From assembly GCF_004359215.1 (NCBI RefSeq), contig NC_090620.1:269275-286440 (forward strand): 17,166 nt of DNA, given 5' to 3'. The position numbers and the translations under genes were made by a program. Source of the DNA: Bremia lactucae. Lineage: Eukaryota > Oomycota > Peronosporomycetes > Peronosporales > Peronosporaceae. Shown here piece after piece: positions 9,265 through 17,166 of this stretch (its first letter is position 1; the number at the start of each line of letters is the position of its first letter). The notes below the pieces were generated by a model, which made no database searches, was not told where the DNA came from, and saw nothing but the letters and a program-made list of their open reading frames with translations.

Positions 9265-10860
9265 ATTGGGACGCAAACGTTCCATCCAAATCTTCTCATC
9301 GAGGACACTTTCGTCCATCTAGCCAAAGGCTGTGCTTGTGTCTATGTTGACACGATATTTCGACTTCATTGGTTACCCCGTGAACCGGTCACAGATCCAG
9401 ACCCCAGATTCACGGCGTGGTTCGGGCAATTTATGCTCGAATCACTTGGAACACAATTGAAAAAGTCAACTTCTGACCATCCTGAAACAGATGGTCAGAC
9501 AGAACGTGCTAATCGTATCCTCGAAGAGATTCTTCGTTGATACGTCCACTCTTTTACGAGTTGGAGCGAGTTCTTGCCTATAGTAAAATTTGCCATCTTC
9601 TACAAAGTATACACCTTTTTCGTGAACGGCTTACGCCACCCAAGCATCTCTACCTTGTTTGAGAGTACCTTGTTCGGGGGCGGGGACTCGCTCGAGCAAA
9701 AAACAATCTAGCTACTGCTCACCACGCATCAATGAGTAGGATATCAATGTTATTTCAATTAACATTAAAATGGAATAATTCAGTAATAGCGATAATGCTA
9801 ATACTGACTTCGATAACGATGCTGAAAGACTCAGCATGAAAAACGATAATATTAGTGAGAACAATAATCCTCTCACTAATGAGGGGAACGACATCTCCGC
9901 AGTGCGCACCGGTTGCAATGAAGACAAAAACGAAACCGAGTCAGCACGAGAATCCTGCTGGCTAGAGAAGCAGTGGTCCGTTTCGTACAAGATTCCATCG
10001 CTGATGCGGTGGACCGACAGAAACGGAACTCTGAGAAAACTGGAAGAGCAAACATTATTTCGTAATGTTTGTCTAGTCCTAATGTCTATGGTAAACCTAC
10101 CAAAGCATGTAGTGACGAATGTGGGCAGGAATAAATTACTGCCCACGTAAATCGGCCCGTTTCGTGTACTATATCGCCAGGGCAATGCGTACACGATCGA
10201 GCTGCCTCGTAGGATGCGTGCGCATCCTACCTTTTTATGTCCGGCGTCTACGCCTGTACCATCAGTACGAGGCTTCTTCCGATTCCAGACAACATCGGAA
10301 ATGTCTAAGGCATCTGCCAAAGCCTGATGGTTCCGAGCTAAAGCATGATAGCCTCAGGACAGAGTCTAGTTCTCACGAACCAGACATTCCACTATATTTT
10401 TAAGGATGATATCTTTTGGACGAGCGTGGCACCAGCTCATTTTAAAGAAACTGATGTGTCCATTCGTTCGCCAGTTGATCAGTCGCAACTTGCGCACAAT
10501 TTTTTAACTGGTCACGAGAAACATTATCGACCGTCACCGCTAACTCAAGACGACGAAATCGCTCGAGATCAATGTCCTCCCGAAAGAAATGGAGGACGTG
10601 ACCCAAGTCACAGTGTTGACTCGGATTCGGCAAACGTGGCGAATCCGATATTCGCTTCTCCTCCACGTCCATTGACAAGTCGAGTGGTGAGAAGCATTTC
10701 ATTGTTGAACGCTTCTGAACAAGTTATTTCTTTCATTGGCGAGGTTGTCCATCCTAGCATGATAGTTGGAAACCTCGTTCCCAACTGATGATGGACGTAC
10801 TGGGTCTCGTACGACAGTACGACAAGAGCCTTCCTCAAGCGCCTTTTTCGAGCACTTCTC
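9265..10860 (+). pseudogene. Gypsy integrase with chromodomain relic, plus strand
   Basis: Visible in order: VDTIFRLHWLPREPVTDPDPRF (second catalytic Asp), then LESLGTQLKKSTSDHPETDG and QTERANRILEEILR (catalytic Glu), a stop, then YVHSFTSWSEFLPIVKFA and FVNGLRHPS. An Asn/Asp-rich insert follows (9780-9900), then a frameshifted SH3-like tail (VNLPKHVVTNVGRNKLLPT, NAYTIELPRRMRAHPTFYVR read across frames), and a chromodomain relic ending GLVRQYDKSLPQ near 10835. The N-terminal zinc finger and first catalytic Asp are missing; the sequence meets the minus-strand RT near 9262. Several stops and frameshifts show it is inactive. It is related to, but clearly older than, the copies at 1-873 and 15985-17166. 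Confidence 0.85.
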
Positions 10861-11720
10861 GCGCTCTTTAAAGGATAAGAGGTTCTGGACGCGCATCTCT
10901 TGTGAGATGCGCGTCCTCCAGTGAGTGTCTTTAAGGGAGTATGCCTCCTTAGAAGCGTGACCTGCACCCTTTAAGTTATGGGCATGAGTCCCCTCACGAG
11001 AGGCTAGGTAACCCTGCCTCTCTAGACAAATGGTGCAGCTTGTAGCGTCCACCGACTATGGTCTGTTTTTCGAACCGATCACGAAAAGCATCCAGTTTGT
11101 CAAGCCAGACCTCGCGGCCTATGCTGTACACATTCTGTACAAATGCTTCTCAAGCTTGGAGCAAAGGAGTGGCATCATTTGCCCGCATACATGTGTACAC
11201 CGATGCCAGAGAAAGGCACCGATAAAGAATTCCGTTTCGTCCTCACCACGCTTGTGAAGCCCGGATGAGTCGGATAACGGAATATGGTATCGATCGTTGA
11301 TCATACCAGGTCCAAAGTTTAGGTTACCCTTAGAAAGCAACCAAGGCTTCTTTTCGAGGGAAAATCGCAAAACATTGCGGTTCATCTCCCGTTGGTTCAT
11401 GTTAACGTTCACGCTAACATTACTCTCTGAGCGGTCCTTAAAATCACTCTGTCCCTGGTGATGTATACTAGCACCACAGTAGTATGCTTACCGAAGTGAC
11501 CTTTACGATCACTTCGTTCCTGGTGATGCAGTCTTAAATTACAAAGTTATAGTCCATGGAGCCATCATAAGATGACTCCGCAGCAAAAGGGTCTGACGAA
11601 ATGTAACCTCGTCATCACCTCTTTGGTTGTCACGTTAAAAACGGTAGTTTTGACGGACGTGGCCCTTATTGATCCGGAGGCTTTAATAGTTGCCACCGAG
11701 TCGGGAAATAAGGCCGACTC
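9745..11720. repeat. Second hairpin-rich tract
   Basis: Perfect stems include 9851-9880 (10 bp), 10049-10071 (9), 10121-10146 (8), 10209-10230 (10, loop 2), 10277-10300 (7), 10574-10597 (7), 10621-10648 (9), 10886-10915 (13, loop 4), 10998-11022 (7) and 11698-11720 (7). They lie in coding and non-coding parts of this element alike. Several sit at the same aligned place as stems in 1-1845 but with different bases. Confidence 0.8.
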
Positions 11721-11725
11721 AGCCT
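10862..11725 (-). pseudogene. Antisense ORF (aORF) of the gypsy element, copy 3
   Basis: On the minus strand: an ESALFPDS stretch near 11718 matching ESDEMADS of copy 1, KKPWLLSKG near 11340, KRGEDETEFFIGAF near 11245, then LLQA, a TGA where copies 1 and 2 have Trp, EAFVQNVYSIGREVWLDKL and DAFRDRFEKQ, GRYKLHHLSREAG near 11000, and RISQEMRVQ near 10900, matching RISVEMRDA of copy 1. Two or more frameshifts and stops interrupt it. Its place between the chromodomain relic and the LTR at 11902 is the same as in copy 1. Confidence 0.55.
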
Positions 11726-11890
11726 AGTCACCTACAATGGGAGTAGCAGTTGACTTGTCACTGCCACATACAAACGAATAATGCAATAAAATTGGAATTT
11801 CAAATAAGAAACTAATAATGAAAATTACAAGGGAATGCATAATAGTATTTCTTTGTCACTCTACACAGTCACTATTGTGCATTTTGGTTA

Positions 11891-11901
11891 CGGTAGGGTG
11901 A
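11891..11901 (+). other. Polypurine tract
   Basis: CGGTAGGGTGA abuts the LTR start TGTAACGGG. It is partly decayed compared with the tract at 1861-1873. Confidence 0.5.
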
Positions 11902-12404
11902 TGTAACGGGATGTCCCAAGCATAAATATTTTCTCCTATAAGAGGAATACTATTTCTATGAGAGGAAATATACAAAGAAGCACAAGATTATTATTTTATT
12001 CATTTTGACTTAATAGTTCCAATGTTTCCAAATTTGGCAATATTAACGCAATAAGACATAAGTTTTATTAACTGATCGATTTGAGTATAACTCAACCCCG
12101 CAAATCGTCACAAGACATGATTGTGCGGTGCGCAAGTAGGCGTCATACTTACTTAGTTATTACTATAATAAGTTCAGAAGTAGATATGAGATCGTTACGT
12201 AGGAACTTAATATATTTATACAGTATAACTTTTTCTCTATGCTAAACCCTTAGAAGTTACCTTTAGAAGCGAAGACTTCTTCGCTAATTAGAACCTTCCT
12301 CTGCACGTCGTGTACGTTAAGTAGTCGAGGCATCTCACCTTAAATGTAATCAGTGTAGGATGACTAATACTGTTATCAGTACTAGCAAAGGGTGCTCCGT
12401 TACA
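11902..12404 (+). mobile_element. LTR, family A variant (503 bp)
   Basis: Starts TGTAACGGGATG and ends GCTCCGTTACA. It follows a polypurine tract and the plus-strand integrase and aORF remnants, so it is their 3' LTR. It aligns best with the minus-strand fragment at 7028-7163. It shares with LTR A the CTTCCTCTGCACGT block near its 3' end and the terminal inverted repeats, but the middle differs. I see no matching 5-bp duplication, as expected if only one end of the element is left. Confidence 0.75.
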
Positions 12405-12415
12405 ATCCTCATTAA

Positions 12416-12604
12416 GGCTATGAGAAAACACGAGCCCGAGCTGCGCCTGCACGTACTTCCTTTGGGTCAGATTACATTAACGGCTATGATTTTATGTCGT
12501 TGAAGCATTTGACAACCCCCAATACACCACTTATACTCCAATGTATGCTTATCGGTATGTCGGCAGCCGTCAATAGGACTGTCAATGAATTCATCGAGGC
12601 TTAA
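12416..12604 (+). other. Unidentified 62-codon ORF fragment
   Basis: Open from just after a TAA to the stop at 12602-12604, without a clear start. It includes TSFGSDYINGYDFMSLKHL and MLIGMSAAVNRTVNEFIEA. The composition looks coding rather than random, and it ends cleanly. It follows the LTR by 11 bp. It may be the 3' end of an older mobile-element or host gene, but I do not recognise the family. Confidence 0.35.
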
Positions 12605-12939
12605 TAAAGTATCTGTTAGATGTATAATACTTTCTTATTTACCACTCGCCATACTTTTTTTAATTTTGCATTCTTGTATGGAGTGCGGTTTAAGTTTAAA
12701 TTGTACCCTGCACTAGCTTATTGGATGTGTGCACGATTCACCAATTGCAGGACAACGATCCGGTGGAATTCCGATGGAAATTCTGATATAGACACGTCCT
12801 TACTACCGTTATATAACAAGTTGAAGATATCTTTTAAGCTCTTGAAAATATCAAAGCCGGGGCGGACCTTTACGCTACTGCGTTTCATCCGACAAGACGT
12901 CTTCTTTTTTGGCAGACAAGATTTAGCTTGATTGTGTAT
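12605..12939. other. AT-rich intergenic stretch
   Basis: No convincing gene. A frame of about 100 codons (12620-12931) is rich in Phe, Leu and Lys, has no motif and looks like an accident of base composition. Confidence 0.5.
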
Positions 12940-13131
12940 TGTAACGGAGCTACCTCGCTTCCTAATTGGGTAAAATAGAATAGACTCAAAGAGTCACTTA
13001 TTTTATAAAGCTAGTAAATTGACATTCAAGAGAGGTACATCTCTAAAACCTTAAAAGGGTCCGAGTTTAAGGTGCTTGAAGGCTTGTATAACCAAGTGAC
13101 AACTAGTGCCATTGGGTGTATACCTTAGACA
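12940..13131 (+). mobile_element. LTR family B, 5' fragment truncated by an LTR A
   Basis: It starts TGTAACGGAGCTACC, like the minus-strand solo LTR (TGTAGCGGAGCTACC). It shares the AGAGTCACT and GTGACAACTAGTGCC blocks with it in order and stops at the LTR A beginning at 13132. The 3' half is missing, so later recombination removed it. Confidence 0.75.
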
Positions 13132-13571
13132 TGTAACGGGGTGTATCGTTACATGAATTAACACTTCAACGGTTGTTAATTTATATAGTATCTAAAAGGT
13201 AGAAAATGTTTGGAGAATATTACTTAACGTAGTAATATTCGGAAAGCTTATCCACTGGTAGATATAGGCCATTATGTCTACTTGCTCCGCGATCCAGTCA
13301 GCTCTGGACGCGCGCAAAGAGAGAAACAAACAAAACTTTACTACATGTTTTTAATTAGCTTATAATTAAGTTAGTATTAAATAGATAGAAACAGAAGAAC
13401 TTAATTATATAAAATACTATTTTCTTTTAACCCACTTTAAAGCAAGTTTACTGAAAAGAGTCTTCCTCTGCACGTACTAGTGTACGTGAAGTGACGTGAG
13501 GCACTACTCGCGCTGAAGCAGTGCGAAGTGGACTTGTACTGAAGCAGTATACTGGGCAGTGCCCCGTTACA
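13132..13571 (+). mobile_element. LTR family A (440 bp)
   Basis: TGTAACGGGG ... CCCCGTTACA with perfect 10-bp terminal inverted repeats. It aligns with 1874-2587 throughout and contains only one 26-bp unit. The flanking pentamers (AGACA and CCTGG) differ, so it is not a clean solo LTR. CCTGGTAGC directly after it could be a primer-binding site, making this a 5' LTR. Confidence 0.85.
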
Positions 13572-13654
13572 CCTGGTAGCAATTTGAACAAGGATACCAT
13601 AACATCAAAACGTAAGATCCCTGAGCTAGAAGATTTGAGTCCAACAAAACTAAG
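13572..13654 (+). other. Possible leader and primer-binding site
   Basis: The 83 bp after the LTR start CCTGGTAGC. TGG at +3 is the usual beginning of a tRNA-primed binding site, but I could not assign the tRNA. The boundary with the following family B LTR is approximate. Confidence 0.3.
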
Positions 13655-14117
13655 CGACTCCTCGATCCGAAAGTCAGACGAAGACTTCAGAAGCAAAGAG
13701 TCGCTCACTTCTATTGAAAACAAAACTAATAAATCAGGGAGTCGTACAAGCTATTAAAGCTTAAGGAATCCTAGTTCAAGGGATTCAGGGGTTTGTAGAA
13801 CCAAGTGGCAACTAGTCCACAAAAGGCTTCTATCTTTTACAGATCAATACGCAAGCCTTAGGAAGGCACTTAACGCCTTAAGATCAAAAGAGGAAATGCA
13901 CTTTATTTAATTATTTAATCTAAAACCTTACCTTAGATATAAATCCAGCGGCCAAAACCTATTTAAAATAGATATAAATCCAGCGGCGACCATATTTGTT
14001 ACCCATAATAAATGGGATTTAAGTAATTACCTATTTTAGAATAGGATATAGGGGTATTTTACCCATAAAGTAAATGTACCACAACAACAGTTCTCCAACC
14101 GATGTGTGCCCAAAACA
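13655..14117 (+). mobile_element. LTR family B (about 463 bp)
   Basis: From AAAGTCAGACGAAG onward it matches, in inverted orientation, the solo LTR at 8189-8672. Shared parts include the GGGAGTCGTACAAGCTATT block, the AATCCTAGTTCAAGGGATTC block and the GGTATTTTACCCATAAAG block, up to GTGTGCCC near 14110. The last bases (AAAACA instead of CATTACA) are altered. The exact 5' end is unclear. A gag-like frame begins about 110 bp further on, so this is probably a 5' LTR. The pair with 8189-8672 forms a 5.5-kb-spaced inverted repeat. Confidence 0.75.
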
Positions 14118-14229
14118 CCCTTTCCAATCAAATTGTTGACACCGAGTGACAACATTCGCTTCATTTCCTCCTTGAGATTGGAACTTAAACAGCGAACCGT
14201 TCGGTTGTGTTTTTCTTTCCTTTGTCTCA

Positions 14230-15413
14230 TGACAATCAAGCGTGAGTCACAGACTCTTAGCACCTTCCTCGACGATGAGGGGGTGGTGAACTTTGAAAGT
14301 CACTCTCCATCAGAGGATGAGGAGAAAGAACATCGTTCTTACACGCCTTCTCCTCCGGATTAACGTCGGTAGGCCCCGAATCCGTTCTTAGAACGTGGTG
14401 CCGCTGATGTTTTGAATGCATTGAGCATGACACAGGACCCTGAGTCCAACATCATTACGAATCCGCTCGACGAAGAGCAGAAGCGGGCAATCCTTATAGA
14501 AAAACAAACTCGTCGTCGAGCTGCCGAGATAGCTAAAGCTCATAGTGAATATAGATTCACTCCGCTTAGTGCGTAAGAGCGTAAGAGATCGCGGGTCACA
14601 TTTTGGCCATCTGGACCTCTGGTCGCCCGGCGAGGACGCCGGAGGAGATCGCTGCTTGCGACGCTCTTCATAATTGAAAACGAAGTCTCATCTGAGAACT
14701 TGTTCCATCGGGCCCGCCCTCCGCAATATCTGAAATATCGGAGAGCCTACGGGATGTGACTGATGTTCGTTTGGAATGGAAGTTTCGCTTCGATATCGCC
14801 AAGCTTGAGGCCAAAGGCCAGTTACGTTCGGCATTTATGCCACAAAACGAAGAAAGGTCAAGCCGATATTCAGTGCTACGGTTGACCATGCAACCAGGGA
14901 TTGAAGCCGCACTGAGGCTTTAGATCCACCTAATAACACTTCAAGTGGTAGTAAGCGTCATTTGACGCGAGTTGACCGTGACCTTGGCGCTCAAAAACGT
15001 CAACGGCGTACGGGCAATCTTACCGAAGAGGTACCTCAAACTCCCGACAGCTTTCAGAAGAGGGGTACTTTACCCATACCGTTAATAACCCTTACGACGA
15101 CGTCGCTTTGAAAGCTTTCACACGTGAAATTGAAGGCTTCTTCGCGCATCAAGCAGCGTGGGATCAAGCCGAAATCTCGATGGAAGCATTTGATGCTTTA
15201 AAGCACGAGGTGCAACTTCTTCGTGAAAGCCTTGCTCAAATTGAAAGCTCTTTTGAGGCGGTTCAGAACCGTATTTCGATGCTGGAGCGTCAGCAACTTC
15301 GTTTAGAGGGCCAGCTTGACATCATGGTGAGGATGCAGCAATCCGCGGCAAGACCGCCTGTCTCGGCGCAAGCGCCTTTAAGTCCACGTGGGAAGGGTCC
15401 CGATATGGCTTAA
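14230..15413 (+). pseudogene. Gag-like retrotransposon frame, broken
   Basis: An ATG at 14230 begins an acidic stretch (FLDDEGVVNF, HSPSEDEEKEH). After a stop and a shift, ERGAADVLNALSM and then EEQKRAILIEKQTRRRAAEI follow, then ISESLRDVTDVRLEWKFRFD near 14730, a stop near 14920, and a basic stretch. The last open part (15108-15413) contains a predicted coiled coil, FDALKHEVQLLRESLAQIE and VQNRISMLERQQLRLEGQL, and ends in a Pro-rich tail. There is no catalytic motif. Gag is inferred from position 110 bp after a family B LTR, from the charge pattern and from the coiled coil. At least four stops or shifts inactivate it. Protease and polymerase are missing, because a minus-strand integrase fragment begins at its end. 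Confidence 0.55.
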
Positions 15414-15976
15414 GCAAGCCAACTTAAAACACTGGATGTGTAAGCAGCTTGCTAGGAAGATTTAGCGTGTAAGCTAGGCCATATAGTCCAATAAAGGGCG
15501 GACGCAATTTGGTCTTGAAGACCCCGAAAACCAATATAGTAGGTGGATTTTTGGCGTTTATTAAAACTCGGTCCTCGACCACATAAGAATTAATACAGCT
15601 TCTGCCTTTGGCATCTGCATCTGCTTGTTCTTTTTCTTTGTCTTGGCTATCAGCCATCGTGTCCCTTACATGCCTTAAGACACTAAATCGCGTCGCGAGG
15701 AATCGCTCACTTGATTCCGGAAAAGTGCTGATATCAGCAAGCCTATCGGCTAATTCTCCCCCACCAAGCCCCGAGCCACGCAGTGGTATCGTTAATGTAA
15801 CGCGCGGGGGGTAAGACCGTTTACATAGAGCGGAGTATAGCCTGTAGAGGCATGAACAGTCTTATTCAACGTAAAACTCAACTACTGGGAGCATTGAGCT
15901 CCAGCTCTTTGGTGTCTGCGCACACACGCTGCGTAAAACGTCTTCAATGACGCGATTGACACGTTTTGATGGCAAT
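15405..15976 (-). pseudogene. Integrase C-terminal half, second gypsy family, minus strand
   Basis: Reading minus from 15976: RVNRVIEDVLRSVCAQTPKS and WSSMLPVVEF, a frameshift, TLNKTVHASTGYTPLYVNGL, a second frameshift, IPLRGSGLGGGELADRLADI, then RHVRDTMADSQDKEKE, VEDRVLINAKNPPT, TKLRPPFIGLYGLAYTLNLP, and LLTHPVF, a stop in place of Tyr, VGLLKPYRDPSH. This is the end of the catalytic core and the GPY/F-type tail. The wording (GLGGGE linker, NAKNLPT-type, LLKPY) differs from the other integrases here, so it is another family. Two shifts and one stop kill it. Its tail may extend to about 15310, antisense to the gag-like frame. Confidence 0.8.
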
Positions 15977-16309
15977 CCGTGTACCGATCTCTCGGAACAC
16001 GGCTGACTATGTTAACATCCGATCACCCAGAAACGGATGGTCAAACAGAACGCGTAATCGCGTCCTCGAAGAGATACTTCGAGGTTACGTCCAATTGATC
16101 CGAATCGGAGCAAGTTTTTACCGATGGTGACATTCGCCATCAATAATTCAGTGCATGCGTTTACAACGCATACACCGTTCTTCGTGAATGCGTTACGCCA
16201 TCCTCGCATACCCACCCAATTAAAGGGATCCTCTAGTTTAAGGGAGGGGTAGACTCGCACGAGCAAAACCATTTCTGGCTCATGTTCATCAACCGTCGAA
16301 GTTAACAAA

Positions 16310-17101
16310 AACGCGAGTGATGTCGATGTCGAAGAAATCGACATTAAAGATTAGAATGATCTCATGGCAGTACGCACAAAGCGTACTGAAAAAGACAAAA
16401 CAAATGAGTCAGCAGAAGAATTTCTGCTAACTCGAGATTCAATAATCCGTTTCGTTCAGGATTCCATTGCTAACGCAGTGGACCGACAGAAACGGAATGC
16501 AGACAAACATGGAAGAGCAAATGTTCATTCATTTAAAATTAATGATCAAGTGCTACTCTCTACGGTAAACCTACCGAAGCGATTAGTCACTAATGTGAGT
16601 AGCAGTAAACTACTACCCAAGTTCATTGGGCCTTTCCGTGTACTGCATCGAAGAGGCAATGCGTACACAATAGAATTGCCACGTAGGATGCGAACGCATC
16701 CTACGTTTTACGTTGGTCGGCTCCGCCCGTACCATCAGTACGCGGCTTCTTCCGAGGACGGATGTGACCACCCTTTTCAAGAATCCCCAAAAGATTCTTG
16801 TGATCGCGAACCAGGTTCTCATGTTGAACCTGAAGTTTCTCATGCTTGTTCCGAAGATCCTCGAAACTACGATGAGCTGATGACAGCTCATCGCGAACAG
16901 CATGATAGTTCCGCTCGTACTCCAACAAGGAGTACGCACCCTTCGAACGGTCTTCCAACCGCTCGATATGGTGATTCTGCACCATCTGTTCCAACGAGCG
17001 ACGCTTACCGCGCTCGTGTTCAAGACCCTCCTCCAAATCATGGAGGAAGTGATCCATTTTGTCGATCTTCGACATTAGATCCGACATACGGTTCGGATCT
17101 A
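16310..17101. repeat. Third hairpin-rich tract
   Basis: Stems include 16368-16388 (8 bp, loop 5), the 12-bp stem at 16681-16706, and the counterparts of the left-copy stems at 16778-16800, 16870-16893, 16916-16936, 17029-17047 and 17076-17101. Nearly all substitutions relative to 1-536 fall in loops or between stems, or are paired. Confidence 0.75.
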
Positions 17102-17166
17102 ATTTTCCCTCCTCCACCACAACCTTTGGTGGACTCCCACGGTGGTCAACGTTTCCTTGTGGAACG
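16631..17166 (+). repeat. Long direct repeat, right copy
   Basis: Matches bases 1-536 at an offset of exactly 16630, cut by the window end. Confidence 0.95.

Larger units (their letters stand above)
15985..17166 (+). pseudogene. Gypsy integrase with linker, young copy, runs off the window
   Basis: Begins in the core: SLGTRLTMLTSDHPETDGQT then ER (catalytic Glu). A one-base deletion near 16056 shifts the frame, and VLEEILRGYVQ and FVNALRHPRIPTQLKG follow in other frames with further breaks. From 16355 the frame is open to the window end: RDSIIRFVQDSIANAVDRQK, VNLPKRLVTNVSSSKLLPKF, IGPFRVLHRRGNAYTIELPR, HPTFYVGRLRPYHQYAASSE, the low-complexity linker and the first residues of the chromodomain (FLVE). 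The start of the core, with the first two catalytic Asp, is missing, replaced by the minus-strand integrase at 15976. The 3' half equals the left end of the window. Confidence 0.85.

Noticed and set aside
12620..12931. 103-codon plus-strand ORF
   Set aside because: AT-rich composition (Phe, Leu, Lys), no motif, no related copy in the window.
16012..16344. 110-codon minus-strand ORF
   Set aside because: Lies opposite the decayed integrase, and no matching protein block was seen in the other copies.

Overview
The window looks like a gene-poor, transposon-rich stretch of a eukaryotic nuclear genome, most likely an oomycete (Peronosporales: Phytophthora or a downy mildew). This rests on four short GT-AG introns of 57-74 bp, on long single-exon coding blocks, and on layered Ty3/gypsy LTR retrotransposon remains whose polymerase wording resembles oomycete elements. 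The taxon is inferred and no database was searched.

Layout. 1-2587: 3' part of a gypsy element (integrase tail with chromodomain, an antisense reading frame, polypurine tract, 3' LTR with a 26-bp minisatellite). 2656-2880: a reverse transcriptase scrap. 3110-6781: the only host gene island, an apparently intact five-exon FAD monooxygenase (+) convergent with an intact single-exon nucleotide-sugar transporter (-). 7028-9262: a scrambled, mainly minus-strand gypsy remnant, whose reverse transcriptase is split at its catalytic motif by a solo LTR with a 5-bp target duplication. 9265-12404: a plus-strand gypsy remnant (integrase, chromodomain relic, antisense frame, LTR). 12405-14117: an unknown ORF scrap and nested LTRs of two families. 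14230-15413: a decayed gag-like frame. 15405-15976: a minus-strand integrase of a second gypsy family. 15985-17166: another plus-strand integrase, whose last 536 bp repeat the first 536 bp of the window.

Two observations stand out. First, the retroelement DNA is packed with short perfect inverted repeats, with stems of 7-13 bp and loops of 2-12 nt. By hand I count 16 stems of at least 8 bp in the first 1870 bp, where about 0.4 is expected by chance. They continue in the other copies, and I did not see the like in the two host genes. Where copies can be aligned, several stems are kept by paired changes in both arms, even when amino acids change. Second, all three copies of the region downstream of the chromodomain carry a related antisense reading frame. 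Its protein motif is conserved with largely synonymous differences at the conserved residues, which suggests a real extra protein in this element family.

The two host genes look functional and are not obviously linked to each other in pathway. They appear to be an island between transposon layers.
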